Shown piece by piece: positions 1 through 10,236 of a DNA stretch of 64,000 nucleotides. Each line of letters starts with the position of its first letter. Position 1 is the first letter of the stretch. The DNA is from Solirubrobacteraceae bacterium (GTDB lineage: Bacteria > Actinomycetota > Thermoleophilia > Solirubrobacterales > Solirubrobacteraceae). The notes under the pieces are model-generated. The model saw only the letters and a program-made list of their open reading frames with translations. It had not been told where the DNA came from and searched no databases. The translations under genes and the position numbers were made by a program. The DNA is taken from NCBI GenBank assembly GCA_023230855.1, contig JALNWQ010000015.1, forward strand, positions 1 through 64,000. Direction: 5' to 3'.

Positions 1-784
1 CCAACGCCCCGGCCGACGACACCGACAGGTTCCGGCCGTAATCGGTCTCGATCTCGTTGATCGCGGCCAGCACCTCCCACCGCACCCCGTACTGCATCCC
101 CGCCGCCTGATAGATCGGCAACAAGAACGGCGGAATCCGGAACTTGTCGATGAAGAAGTTCGGCACCCCCACCGCCGCCGGACCCGGCACCACCTCCGAG
201 AACCCCGGGGCGTCGCGCGGGGGGACGTCACCACCCTCGACGGGCGCGTCCTCGTCGTCGCCGTCGGTCGTGGCGCCGGACGCGTCGTCGCGGGTGGCCT
301 TCGTGCCGTCGGCCTCGTCGCGACGGGCGGCGCGCTCGCGCTCGTCGCGCTCGCCGGCGGCCCTGGCGGCCTCGCGTCCGTCGCCGCCGCTGTCGTCCGT
401 CAGGCGCAGCGCCGACGCGGCGGCGTCGGGGGAGCCGGCGGACGCCGGCGGCGTCGGCGAGGTCGCGGTCCCGGCCGGGGGCGTCGCGTCCCCGTCGGTG
501 GTGGAGGTCGCCGTCGCGTCGGGCGTCGCCGGGTCGGCCGGCGGCGTCGCGGGCGCCCCCACCTCGGCGACCCGGATGACCGGGGCGCCCATGTCGGGCA
601 GCGCGATCTGCTGGACGGGCGTGCCGGCGGGCGCGTCGACCGTCACGCGGACGACCTTGCCGCCCTGGAGCGTGACGTCGAGGGTGCGGACGTCGGCGCC
701 GGCGAGCCCCGTCGCGCCGAATCCGGTGGCCACCACGCCGGCCGTCGAGAGTCCGACCAGCAGCTTCCGCTTCGACAACGCCAT
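1..784 (-). CDS. Secreted lytic transglycosylase, 5' part only (runs off the window start)
   Basis: The reading frame opens at an ATG at 784 on the minus strand, preceded by an AGGAG ribosome site about 12 nt upstream, and stays open to base 1, giving 261 residues without a stop. The N-terminus (MALSKRKLLVGL...) is basic then hydrophobic, a plausible signal peptide. Residues about 75-190 are a low-complexity Ala/Pro/Thr then Asp/Arg/Glu-rich linker. The visible end carries AINEIETDYGRNL followed by SSAGALG, which matches the catalytic-glutamate region of SLT/MltB-type transglycosylases that cleave peptidoglycan. The rest of the catalytic domain lies outside the window. A TACTGT hexamer at 846-851 (minus) is a candidate -10 element giving a leader of about 55 nt. 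The family call is firm for the motif; the subfamily is not. Confidence 0.8.
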   Translation of the reverse strand, partial: MALSKRKLLVGLSTAGVVATGFGATGLAGADVRTLDVTLQGGKVVRVTVDAPAGTPVQQIALPDMGAPVIRVAEVGAPATPPADPATPDATATSTTDGDATPPAGTATSPTPPASAGSPDAAASALRLTDDSGGDGREAARAAGERDERERAARRDEADGTKATRDDASGATTDGDDEDAPVEGGDVPPRDAPGFSEVVPGPAAVGVPNFFIDKFRIPPFLLPIYQAAGMQYGVRWEVLAAINEIETDYGRNLSVSSAGAL

Positions 785-1094
785 GTTTCTCAGAGATCTC
801 CTCGCCGCGCCCGCGAGGCCGGGCCCGAGTTCGTCGGTCCGCGGGACAGTACCACGGCATCCGGGCGCTCCGCCCCGGCCGCAACGGGCGGTCCGGCCCT
901 CCCGGGCGGTCGGCGGGCGCGCCCTCGACCGACGCTCGCGTCGGACCCGTGGCCGACGTCGGGACGATGCGTCCGGACGAGGTGTCCTCGTCGCCTGCCG
1001 TGCGCGCGCCGCGCCGGGGGGGCGCGTCACGGGTTAGGGTGCGCGCCACGGGTGCCGTCCGGCACCGACGTGCTCGACCGCTGGAGACCGCGCC

Positions 1095-1481
1095 ATGCCC
1101 GACCCCGCTGACCCCGACATGTCCAAGGACATCCTGCACCGTGTACGTGGCGCCGGTGAGGAGACCGTCGGCAAGATGGCCAAGGACGTGCTGAGCAGCC
1201 CGCTGGTCACCGGCGCGGCGAAGCGCGCGATGGAGGTCCGCGAGCGGGCCACGCAGGCGCAGGAGGTCGCGATGGGGGCGTTCAACGTCCCGTCCGCCGC
1301 CGACATCGAGCGGCTCACGCGGCGCGTCCGCAACGTCTCGCAGCGGCTCGAGTCGATCGAGGACGCCGTGGAGCGTCTCGACGACCGGCTGTCCGACCTC
1401 GGCGACGACACGCGACTGCGCGACATCGCCGCGCAGCTCGACCGGATCGAGCAGCGGCTCGCCGGCGGCGAGACGGCCTGA
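1095..1481 (+). CDS. Small coiled-coil (phasin-like) protein
   Basis: This encodes 128 residues starting at ATG 1095, with GGAG eight bases upstream; a second in-frame ATG at 1119 is possible. There is no signal peptide or membrane segment. The middle is Ala/Arg/Glu-rich helix and residues about 68-122 form heptad-like coiled coil (RLTRRVRNVSQRLESIEDAV). The length and amphipathic helices resemble phasins or granule-associated proteins, but no diagnostic motif is present, so this is only a resemblance. A TAGGGT hexamer at 1035-1040 is a likely -10. A GC hairpin at 1499-1521 follows the stop and separates the gene from the convergent nucleoside phosphorylase homologue. Confidence 0.7.
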   Translation: MPDPADPDMSKDILHRVRGAGEETVGKMAKDVLSSPLVTGAAKRAMEVRERATQAQEVAMGAFNVPSAADIERLTRRVRNVSQRLESIEDAVERLDDRLSDLGDDTRLRDIAAQLDRIEQRLAGGETA

Positions 1482-1498
1482 CCCCGGCGGTCGCTCCG

Positions 1499-1521
1499 CG
1501 GCGGGCCGACCGGGCCCGCCG
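1499..1521. terminator. GC hairpin between convergent genes
   Basis: CGGCGGGCC pairs with GGCCCGCCG around a 5-nt loop. It lies between the stop of the coiled-coil gene at 1481 and the stop of the minus-strand phosphorylase gene at 1576, so it could serve both. There is no T-tract. Confidence 0.5.
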
Positions 1522-1575
1522 TCGGTCGACGGCGGCTCGCGAGGGTCGACGGCGGCGTGGCGGGCGCCGGCGTGC

Positions 1576-2265
1576 TCAGGCGAGCATCGCGGCCGCCGCC
1601 TCGCCGAGGGCCCTCCACCACTCGGCCCGGCGATCCTCGTCCTCGTCGGTCGGGTCGGGGAAGGCCACGACGGCCGCGCTCGCGATGCCGAGTCGCGCGG
1701 CGGTGGCCAGGACCGCGGCGGTCTGCCGGTCCAGGGCCTCGACCTCGTCCGGAAGGTCGCCGGCCGTGGCGCCGAGCTCGCCCGGGAGGAGGTCCACGCT
1801 GGCGATCTCCACCGGCTCGAGTCCCGCGGCGCGCGCGCGGGTGAGCAGGCCCGCGTCCGGGCGCTGCGCGCCGGTCGCGCCGAGGGCCCGGCTCGTCCCG
1901 TCGGTCGCCCAGGCCGCGGCGACGACGCGCAGCGCGTCGGGCGGCGTCGCCCGACCGGGGCGCGCCACCGCCGATCCCGCTCGGACCGCCCGGCGCACGC
2001 CGGCCGCGTGCAGCTCGCCGAGCGCGACCGTCGCGCTGGGCGCCCCGGTGCCCAGCGACTGGATGGTCAACTGCCCGCCGTCGGCGGTCCAGGCTCCGGT
2101 GTAGCCCCACAGGCCGCGCTGGTGGTTGCACATCAGCGGGCGCTCCAGGAGCGACTGGGCCAGCTCGAGGGCGCGGCCGGGGTCGCCGACGACGATCGCG
2201 CGCTCGGCGACCGGGTTGACGAGCCGGAGCAGCGGCGGCAGGGACGGGGAGGGCGGCGTCGTCAC
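1576..2265 (-). CDS. Nucleoside phosphorylase-family protein (PNP/UDP type 1)
   Basis: The product is 229 residues from GTG 2265. The N-terminal half follows the DeoD/Udp pattern: VGDPGRA (phosphate-binding loop), then GLWGYTGAW, a GTGAPS-like stretch and RAVRAGSAVA, which corresponds to the RVGS strand of the family. The C-terminal FPDPTDEDED may hold the acidic base-binding residue. The enzymes cleave purine nucleosides or uridine with phosphate in salvage. The sequence is more divergent than classical DeoD, and the substrate cannot be read from it. A longer frame opens upstream but would overlap the divergent gene; a TATCGT hexamer (2276-2281 minus) ten bases before GTG 2265 supports the shorter start. 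Confidence 0.72.
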   Translation of the reverse strand: MTTPPSPSLPPLLRLVNPVAERAIVVGDPGRALELAQSLLERPLMCNHQRGLWGYTGAWTADGGQLTIQSLGTGAPSATVALGELHAAGVRRAVRAGSAVARPGRATPPDALRVVAAAWATDGTSRALGATGAQRPDAGLLTRARAAGLEPVEIASVDLLPGELGATAGDLPDEVEALDRQTAAVLATAARLGIASAAVVAFPDPTDEDEDRRAEWWRALGEAAAAMLA

Positions 2266-2311
2266 GGCCCGCGTGACGATAGTCGGGTGGCGCGGGCCTA
2301 GACTGGACCGC

Positions 2312-2725
2312 GTGACCGATGAGCCCCCCGCATCCGTCGATCCGTCCGCCGACCGGCCGGGGACGGGCGACGCGCGCCGCCAGCGGCGCGACGCCGTCCG
2401 CCGGGCCGTCGACCACGCCGTGTCCGCCACCCAGGACGGGATCTCGGGCGCACGGTCGACCGGGGTGCGCGCCCAGTCCGCGGTGCTGGAGGAGCTCGGG
2501 GGCGCGCTGACGCGGATGCGGGCGGCGTTCGACGAGCTCGGCACCGCCGGGTCGGCGCAGGCCGGGGCGCTCGTGGACGAGGTCCAGCAGGCGGTCGGGC
2601 GGCTCACCCGGTCGACCGACGGCCCCGACCTCGGCGCCCGGCTCGAGGCGCTCGAGGCCCGCGTCGCCGCGCTCGAGGCCGAGCGTCCGGCCGGCCTTGA
2701 CGGGGGACCGCCCCAGGCGGTATGA
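2312..2725 (+). CDS. Hypothetical coiled-coil protein
   Basis: This is a 137-residue soluble protein from GTG 2312. The first 25 residues are Pro/Asp-rich. The rest is Ala/Glu/Arg-rich helix and ends in heptads (ARLEALEARVAALEAERPAG, residues about 108-127). It contains no enzyme motif. A TAGACT hexamer ends 7 nt before the GTG, indicating a leaderless transcript and fixing this start over longer in-frame options. The gene is divergent from the phosphorylase homologue and is followed by a strong hairpin at 2839-2865. Its function is not recognised; a structural or scaffolding role is a guess. Confidence 0.65.
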   Translation: MTDEPPASVDPSADRPGTGDARRQRRDAVRRAVDHAVSATQDGISGARSTGVRAQSAVLEELGGALTRMRAAFDELGTAGSAQAGALVDEVQQAVGRLTRSTDGPDLGARLEALEARVAALEAERPAGLDGGPPQAV

Positions 2726-2838
2726 CTGACGTCAACCACAGTCCTCAGGCCAGAGCGTGGACGGGAGACCGTCCGCGAGGCGCCGCCCCTCTCGGGACGA
2801 GCGCCGACGGCCGACGGTGCGGGCCGCGACGCCCGCGA

Positions 2839-2865
2839 GCGGCGGGGTCCTCGAGACCCCGCCGC
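2839..2865 (+). terminator. Perfect 11-bp hairpin terminator before tilS
   Basis: GCGGCGGGGTC pairs perfectly with GACCCCGCCGC around the loop CTCGA and is followed by a weakly T-rich GTTGTCTTC. It lies inside the longest possible tilS frame (GTG 2757), so it argues that tilS really starts at GTG 2889 and that 2726-2888 is intergenic. Confidence 0.65.
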
Positions 2866-2888
2866 CGTTGTCTTCGGGGTCGTCCACG

Positions 2889-3875
2889 GTGACGGTTGCG
2901 GCGGGCGTCCTCGACCGCGTCGGCGCGATCGATCCGCCCGGGGGGCCGCTCGTCGTCGGGCTGTCGGGCGGGCGCGACTCGGTCTGCCTGCTCGACGTCC
3001 TCGCGCGGCTCCTCGGGTCCTCGGCGCTGCTCGCGGTCCACGTCCACCACGGGCTGCGTGGCCACGACGCCGACGCCGATGCCCGTCACTGCGCCGCGAT
3101 CGCCTCCGCGACGGGGGTGGCGCTGCGGGTCGTCCGCCTGCCCGGCCGACCCGCGGGGCCGGGCTCGGTCGCGGTCTGGGCGCGCGAGGCCCGCGCCGAC
3201 GCGCTCCTCGCGGCCGCCGACGCGTGGGGCGGCCCGGGCTCCCGCGTCGCGCTCGGGCACACCACGACCGACCAGGCCGAGACGGTGCTGCTGCGGGCGA
3301 TCTCGTCCCCCGGCGCGCGGTCGCTGGCCGGCATCCGTGGCGACGACCCGGACCGCCGACGGTGGCGGCCGCTGCTCGTGGCGGGGATCACCCGCGGGGA
3401 GACGGGCGCCTGGTGCCGCGCCCGGGGCCTGGGGTGGCGGGACGACCCGTCGAACCCCACGTCGCCTCGGGGCCGGGTGCGTGCCGTGCTCGACCGACTC
3501 GTCGACGTCGACCGCCGGGCGGTGGGGGCGCTCGTCCGCACCGCCGAGCTCGCCCGCGAGGACGACGACGCCCTGACGGCGCTGGCGGCGCGGGCCCTGC
3601 GGGATGCCCCGGCCGGGCCCCGGATCGACGCCGCGTGGCTGCGGGGCGCCCCGGCCGCGCTCGGCCGTCGCGCCCTGCGCATCGCGGCCGAGCGGACCCT
3701 CCCCGGAGCCCACGCGGGGGTGGGCGCGCGGCTCGAGGACGTCGTCGCGCTCCTCGAGCGGGGCGGGCCGGCGGCGCTCGACGTCGGCGACGGGGCGCGG
3801 ATCCGCACCGACGGTCGCGAGCTGTGGTGCGAGCCGACGCCGGCGCGCGACCGTGCGCCCCGCACGCGCGCGTAG
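2889..3875 (+). CDS. tilS: tRNA(Ile)-lysidine synthase
   Basis: TilS attaches lysine to C34 of the CAU-anticodon tRNA-Ile using ATP, so that it reads AUA. The N-type ATP pyrophosphatase P-loop SGGRDS is at residues 26-31, and GHTTTDQAETVLLR, typical of this family, follows near residue 120. The product is 328 residues. GTG 2889 places the P-loop at the usual distance from the N-terminus; an earlier in-frame GTG at 2757 would add a low-complexity stretch spanning a terminator hairpin. hpt starts 11 nt after the stop, the classical tilS-hpt pairing. The C-terminal RNA-binding part is short and Ala/Arg-rich. Confidence 0.9.
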   Translation: MTVAAGVLDRVGAIDPPGGPLVVGLSGGRDSVCLLDVLARLLGSSALLAVHVHHGLRGHDADADARHCAAIASATGVALRVVRLPGRPAGPGSVAVWAREARADALLAAADAWGGPGSRVALGHTTTDQAETVLLRAISSPGARSLAGIRGDDPDRRRWRPLLVAGITRGETGAWCRARGLGWRDDPSNPTSPRGRVRAVLDRLVDVDRRAVGALVRTAELAREDDDALTALAARALRDAPAGPRIDAAWLRGAPAALGRRALRIAAERTLPGAHAGVGARLEDVVALLERGGPAALDVGDGARIRTDGRELWCEPTPARDRAPRTRA

Positions 3876-3886
3876 ACTCCCACGCC

Positions 3887-4435
3887 GTGCGCGACCCCAA
3901 CATCGGCGAGATCCTCATCCAGGCCGACGAGCTGCAGGCGCGGATCGCCGATCTCGGCGCCGAGATCAGCGCGGACTACGCCGACCGCGAGATCCTGCTC
4001 GTCTGCGTCCTGAAGGGCGCGGTGCCGTTCGTCGCCGACCTCATGCGCCGGCTGACGGTGCCGGTGGAGATCGACTTCATGGCGGTGTCGTCGTACGGCT
4101 CGTCGACCCGCTCGAGCGGCGTCGTGCGGATCCTCAAGGACCTCGACGCCCCGATCGAGGGGCGGCACGTCGTCATCGTCGAGGACATCATCGACTCCGG
4201 GCTGACGCTCCAGTACCTCCTGCGCAACCTCCGCTCGCGCGAGCCGGCCACGCTCGAGATCTGCTCGCTGCTGACGAAGCCGAGCCGCCGCGAGGTGGAG
4301 TTCCCGATCCGCTACGTCGGCTTCGAGCTCCCCGACCGCTACGCCGTGGGGTACGGGCTGGACCTCGCCCAGCGCTACCGCAACCTGCCCTACGTGGCCG
4401 CGCTGACCGACGAGGCGATCGCGGCCGCGGACTGA
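3887..4435 (+). CDS. hpt: Hypoxanthine phosphoribosyltransferase
   Basis: The enzyme transfers phosphoribose from PRPP to hypoxanthine or guanine in purine salvage. The 182-residue length is normal. The PRPP motif VIVEDIIDSGLT lies near residue 100, with VCVLKGAVPF earlier and YVGFELPDRYAVGYGLD at the base-binding end. The start is GTG 3887, with TAGACT (3873-3878) ending 8 nt before it, so hpt probably has its own leaderless promoter inside the end of tilS. ftsH follows after 138 nt, as in other actinobacteria and Bacillus. Confidence 0.93.
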   Translation: MRDPNIGEILIQADELQARIADLGAEISADYADREILLVCVLKGAVPFVADLMRRLTVPVEIDFMAVSSYGSSTRSSGVVRILKDLDAPIEGRHVVIVEDIIDSGLTLQYLLRNLRSREPATLEICSLLTKPSRREVEFPIRYVGFELPDRYAVGYGLDLAQRYRNLPYVAALTDEAIAAAD

Positions 4436-4573
4436 TCCGGACGGTCGAGTGGCGGGGCGCCACGTCCGTCCGTCCGGTCGGCCGTCCGCCTCGTGGCGTG
4501 GGCGGGTTCGCCCGTTGCTACGCTTGACCCCCGGCTCCCACCGCCCTGACGGTCGACGAGGCGGCACCCACCC

Positions 4574-6553
<1,980 letters not shown>

Positions 6554-6656
6554 CCCGCACGGCGCCCACGACCTGCGCGACGGCGGCCCTCGGCCGCCGT
6601 CGGTCGTTCGGCATCCCGGCCCGCGACGGCGACCATCGCGGCGTACCCTGCGGCGC

Positions 6657-7478
6657 ATGGCCCGGCCGTTCACCGTCATGGGGATCGTCAACGTCACCCC
6701 GGACTCGTTCAGCGACGGCGGGGAGTGGTTCGACCACGACGCGGCGGTGCGCCACGGGATCGAGCTCGCCGCCGCCGGGGCGACGATCCTCGACGTCGGT
6801 GGCGAGTCGACCCGTCCCGGGGCGGCCGAGGTCGACGCCGACGAGGAGGCGCGGCGCGTCGTGCCCGTCATCCGCGCGCTCGCGTCGGCGCTGCCCGACG
6901 TCACGCTGTCCGTCGACACGACCAAGGCGTCGGTCGCCGCCGCCGCGATCGACGTCGGGGCGACGTACGTCAACGACGTCTCGGCCCTGCGCCACGACCC
7001 GCGCATGACGGACGTCGTCGCCGGGGCGGGCGTGCGCTGCTGCCTCATGCACATGCAGGGGGTCCCGAGGACGATGCAGCGGGCGCCGTCCTACGGCGAC
7101 GTCGTCGTGGACGTCGCCCGGCACCTGCGCGAGCGCGTCGCCGCCGTCGTCGACGCCGGGGTCGCGGAGGACCGGATCGACGTCGACCCCGGGATCGGGT
7201 TCGGCAAGACCGTCGACCACAACCTCGCGCTGCTGCGCCGGCTCGACGAGATCGTCGGGCTCGGGCGCCCGGTGGTCGTCGGCACGTCCCGCAAGACGTT
7301 CCTCGGCCGGATCACGGGCCGCGACGACCCACGTCAGCGGCTCGCCGGCACCGTCGCCACGAACGTCCTGGCCCTCGCCGCCGGGGCGAGCGTGTTCCGC
7401 GTCCACGACGTCGGCGCGGTCCACGACGCGCTGGCGGTCGCCGCCCACGTCCTGGACGGACCGTCCCGCGGGGACTGA
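6657..7478 (+). CDS. folP: Dihydropteroate synthase
   Basis: FolP condenses 6-hydroxymethyl-dihydropterin pyrophosphate with p-aminobenzoate, the step blocked by sulfonamides. The 273-residue TIM barrel carries both signatures: GIVNVTPDSFSDGG near the N-terminus and ILDVGGESTRPGA around residue 45. DPGIGFGKT and GTSRKTFLGR are further family landmarks. ATG 6657 lies 7 nt after TACCCT (6644-6649), so folP probably starts its own leaderless transcript rather than depending on ftsH. folB follows after 19 nt. In mycobacteria folE sits between ftsH and folP; it is missing here. Confidence 0.95.
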   Translation: MARPFTVMGIVNVTPDSFSDGGEWFDHDAAVRHGIELAAAGATILDVGGESTRPGAAEVDADEEARRVVPVIRALASALPDVTLSVDTTKASVAAAAIDVGATYVNDVSALRHDPRMTDVVAGAGVRCCLMHMQGVPRTMQRAPSYGDVVVDVARHLRERVAAVVDAGVAEDRIDVDPGIGFGKTVDHNLALLRRLDEIVGLGRPVVVGTSRKTFLGRITGRDDPRQRLAGTVATNVLALAAGASVFRVHDVGAVHDALAVAAHVLDGPSRGD

Positions 7479-7497
7479 TCGACTACCGTCCCCGGCC

Positions 7498-7941
7498 ATG
7501 CCCGGGGAACACGACGAGCCGCCGTTCGACGACGAGGACCACGACGACGACGAGCTCGACGAGGACGACCGCGACGAGATCACCGTCGAGATCCGCGGCC
7601 TGTCGCTCTACACCCACCACGGCGTCACCGACGCCGAGCGGGAGATCGGCCAGCGGCTCCTCGTCGACCTGCGCCTGGCCGTCGGGGACTGCGACGCCAC
7701 GGTCACCGACCGGGTCGAGGACACCATCGACTACGGCGAGGTCTGCCAGCTCGTGGCCCTCATCGCCCAGCAGCGGTCGTACCGCACCCTGGAGCGCCTC
7801 TGCGCGGCGATCGCCGACCGGATGGTGTCGGACTACGGCGCCGAGGAGGTCTGGGTGAAGTGCACGAAGCCGGAGCCCCCGATCGCGCTGCCGGTGGACG
7901 AGGTGTCGGTCGAGCTGTGGCGGGCCGGCGATGTCGACTGA
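7498..7941 (+). CDS. folB: Dihydroneopterin aldolase with acidic N-terminal extension
   Basis: FolB cleaves dihydroneopterin to 6-hydroxymethyl-dihydropterin and glycolaldehyde. The core (from about residue 28) has LSLYTHHGVTDAER, DYGEVCQLV and VWVKCTKPEPP, matching the family, and is about 120 residues long. The first 27 residues are an unusual Asp/Glu run (about 18 acidic residues). TACCGT (7484-7489) ends 8 nt before ATG 7498, so the acidic extension is likely translated from a leaderless mRNA. The stop overlaps the next gene by 11 nt. Confidence 0.93.
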   Translation: MPGEHDEPPFDDEDHDDDELDEDDRDEITVEIRGLSLYTHHGVTDAEREIGQRLLVDLRLAVGDCDATVTDRVEDTIDYGEVCQLVALIAQQRSYRTLERLCAAIADRMVSDYGAEEVWVKCTKPEPPIALPVDEVSVELWRAGDVD

Positions 7942-8839
7942 CCCGACGGCGGAGCCGCCGCGGCCGGACGTCCGTACGGCGTTCGAGCGGGCGACCGCGG
8001 TCGTCGCCACCGCCGACGGCCGGTACGTGGGCGACGTCGACGACGACTGGTCCGCGCCGACGGGACCGAACGGCGGCTACCTCGCCGCGATCGCGGTCCG
8101 GGCGCTCGTCGCCCGGATGGCCGGCGAGGGCTCCTGGCGACTGCGGTCGCTCACCTGCCACTACCTGCGACGCGCGCGCAACGGGCCGATCGAGCTGCGG
8201 GTCGACGTCATCCGGGCCGGCCGACGGACGGCGTCGGCCCGCCTGACCGGGATCCAGGAGGGACGGGAGACGATCGCCGTCCTCGCCGCGTTCACCGCCC
8301 CGGGCCTCGCCGAGGCGGCGGCGTGGGGTCCGTCGATGCCGGACGTCGCCCCGCCGCCCGACCCCGACGCGGAGCCGGTGGAGGCCGCCGCGTACCGCCG
8401 GCGCTCGGGGCGGTGGATCGCCCCGTTCCCGCAGATGCCCCCGATCGTGCAGCGCGTCCGGGTGGCGCCGCAGCTCGGTGGCGTGCCGTTCGCGGGCCGG
8501 CCGCCCGAGCCGGGCGCGGCGGTCGAGACCGGCGGGTGGATCGCGCTGGCGGAGCCGCAGCGGATCGACGTCGCCGCGCTCGTGTTCTTCACCGACATCT
8601 GGTGGCCGCCGGCGTTCGACGCGCTGTCGGCGCCCGCGGTCGCCCCGACGATCGAGCTCACCGTCCACGTGCGCTGCGACGTCCCCGACGCCGGGCTCCC
8701 GCACGGGCCGGTCCTCGGCCACTACCGCTCGCCCGCGGCGGTCGGCGGCCTCGTGGACGAGGACGCGTCGGTGTTCCTCCCCGACGGGACGCTCGCCGTC
8801 CAGTCGCGGCAGATCTCGCTCCTGGCCCCGGTCGGATGA
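7931..8839 (+). CDS. Acyl-CoA thioesterase-family (double hot-dog) protein
   Basis: The 302 residues fit a tandem hot-dog thioesterase of the TesB-like/4HBT_3 group. Typical features are GPNGGYLAAIAVRAL near residue 50, a first-domain strand set ending in FTAPGL, a Pro-rich connector and a second domain with VFFTDIWWPP and LGHYRSPAAVGGLVDEDASVF. Such enzymes hydrolyse acyl-CoA thioesters; the acyl group is unknown. It overlaps folB by 11 nt upstream and folK by 4 nt (ATGA) downstream, so it is translationally coupled inside the folate operon, which is an unexpected place for it. Confidence 0.8.
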   Translation: MSTDPTAEPPRPDVRTAFERATAVVATADGRYVGDVDDDWSAPTGPNGGYLAAIAVRALVARMAGEGSWRLRSLTCHYLRRARNGPIELRVDVIRAGRRTASARLTGIQEGRETIAVLAAFTAPGLAEAAAWGPSMPDVAPPPDPDAEPVEAAAYRRRSGRWIAPFPQMPPIVQRVRVAPQLGGVPFAGRPPEPGAAVETGGWIALAEPQRIDVAALVFFTDIWWPPAFDALSAPAVAPTIELTVHVRCDVPDAGLPHGPVLGHYRSPAAVGGLVDEDASVFLPDGTLAVQSRQISLLAPVG

Positions 8840-9399
8840 GCCCCGCCGACGCGACGGACCGTCTGCTCGCCGGCGAGCGGATCGGGTACCTCGGGCTGGG
8901 GTCCAACGTCGGGGACCGCCGCGCCGAGCTGCAGGCCGCCGTCGACGCGATGCCCGGCCGCGGCGTCCGCGTGCTGGCGTCGTCGGCGGTCTACGACACC
9001 GACCCGGTCGGCGAGATCCCGGACCAGCCGAGCTTCCTCAACGCCTGCGTGCGGATCGCGACGACGCTCGACCCGCTCGGGCTGCTCGACGCCTGCAAGG
9101 CGATCGAGGCGGCGCGTGGTCGCGAGACCGACCCGACGTCGCCGGGCTACGTCCGTCACGCGCCCCGGGCGATCGACGTCGACCTGTTGCTGCTCGGCGA
9201 CGCGCCGTTCTCGTCGCCACGCCTCACGCTCCCGCACGCCCAGGTCACCGAGCGGCGGTTCGTCCTCGTCCCGCTGCTGGAGCTCGACCTGGGCCTCACG
9301 CTCCCCGACGGCGTCCGGCTCGCCGACCGGCTGGCGGCGCTCCCGCTCGACGAGGGCGTGCGACGCGCGGGGGACCCGCTGGTGGTCCCGACCGCGTAG
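8836..9399 (+). CDS. folK: 6-hydroxymethyl-7,8-dihydropterin pyrophosphokinase
   Basis: FolK transfers pyrophosphate from ATP to 6-hydroxymethyl-dihydropterin, making the FolP substrate. The 187 residues contain LGLGSNVGDR, TDPVGEIPDQPSFLN, the ATP/metal signature HAPRAIDVDLLLLG and LPHAQVTERRFVLVPL. ATG 8836 overlaps the stop of the thioesterase gene (ATGA), indicating coupling. It ends 59 nt before the convergent GST-like gene. Together with folP and folB it forms the late pterin branch of folate synthesis. Confidence 0.95.
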   Translation: MSPADATDRLLAGERIGYLGLGSNVGDRRAELQAAVDAMPGRGVRVLASSAVYDTDPVGEIPDQPSFLNACVRIATTLDPLGLLDACKAIEAARGRETDPTSPGYVRHAPRAIDVDLLLLGDAPFSSPRLTLPHAQVTERRFVLVPLLELDLGLTLPDGVRLADRLAALPLDEGVRRAGDPLVVPTA

Positions 9400-9458
9400 C
9401 GCGCCGCGCGGGCGGGCGGGGCCGGTGCGCGCGGCCCGCGTCGTCGCCCGGAGCCCGG

Positions 9459-10208
9459 TCAGCCGGCGAGCGGCTCGAGCCACTCCGCGGGCAGCGTCCC
9501 GGCCGGGACGTCGCCGTCGTACTCGGGGTAGAGCCGCAGGGCCAACGCGCCGGCGGGGCGGGCGGCGATCGGGCCGTGGAGGTCCCCGATCGTCATGAGC
9601 AGGCGCAGGCTCGCCGCGATCTGCAGGTCGGCGGCGCTCGGCGTCCCGTCGCCGCCGAGCGTCCCGTCCGCGAGCCAGCCGTCGATCCGGTCCAGGTGGC
9701 GGGGCAGGTCGACGAGGTCGGCCCGGACCGACGCCGGGTTGACCTTGTTCAGCCGGGTCTCGAACCCGACGATCGCCGGCGCGACCAACGGCACGATCGC
9801 CGCGGGGAGCGGCAGGCGCGAGCGCTCCTGGTACGTCGGGATCGCCCGCGGCGCCCGGTCGAGCGCGAACCACAGGACCCGGCGCGGGATCGGCTGGAGC
9901 ACCCGGTCGCCCCACCGCTCCGCCTCGAGGACCGCGGCGCGGCGGGTCGGGTCCGCCGGCAGCAGCGGCGGGTCCGGCACGCGGTCGTCCAGCGCCCGCA
10001 GGATCGCCCGCGACCCGGTCATCCGACGGCCGTCCGGGAATCGGATCCCCGGCACGGTCCGGCGGCCGAACAGCGCCTTCTGCAGCGGCGCGTGGGCGCC
10101 GGGAGGCCACTCGACGACCCGGTGCTCGATCCCCTTGATCTCCAGGGCCCGTCGCACGGTCTCGCACGGGTGCGAGCCGTGGATGATGAACAGCGTCGTC
10201 GTCGCCAT
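9459..10208 (-). CDS. Glutathione S-transferase-like protein
   Basis: The 249 residues have an N-terminal thioredoxin-like GST domain (residues 1-75; MATTTLFIIHGSHPCETV, then a cis-Pro-like RRTVPGIRF and GSRAILRAL) and a helical C-terminal domain. Actinobacteria usually lack glutathione, so the thiol or function is uncertain; mycothiol or a non-catalytic role is possible. Longer in-frame starts exist but ATG 10208 is fixed by TATCGT (10216-10221 minus) seven bases upstream, a leaderless arrangement. The gene is divergent from coaX with only 36 nt between start codons. Confidence 0.8.
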   Translation of the reverse strand: MATTTLFIIHGSHPCETVRRALEIKGIEHRVVEWPPGAHAPLQKALFGRRTVPGIRFPDGRRMTGSRAILRALDDRVPDPPLLPADPTRRAAVLEAERWGDRVLQPIPRRVLWFALDRAPRAIPTYQERSRLPLPAAIVPLVAPAIVGFETRLNKVNPASVRADLVDLPRHLDRIDGWLADGTLGGDGTPSAADLQIAASLRLLMTIGDLHGPIAARPAGALALRLYPEYDGDVPAGTLPAEWLEPLAG

Positions 10209-10215
10209 GTCGCGC

Positions 10216-10236
10216 ACGATAGGGACCCGCGATACT
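10216..10236. promoter_or_regulatory. Overlapping divergent leaderless promoters (GST-like / coaX)
   Basis: In the 36-nt gap, TATCGT on the minus strand (10216-10221) ends 7 nt before ATG 10208 and GATACT on the plus strand (10231-10236) ends 8 nt before ATG 10245. Each promoter would have its -35 region inside the other's transcribed DNA, so the two genes probably interfere with each other's transcription. Confidence 0.55.
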
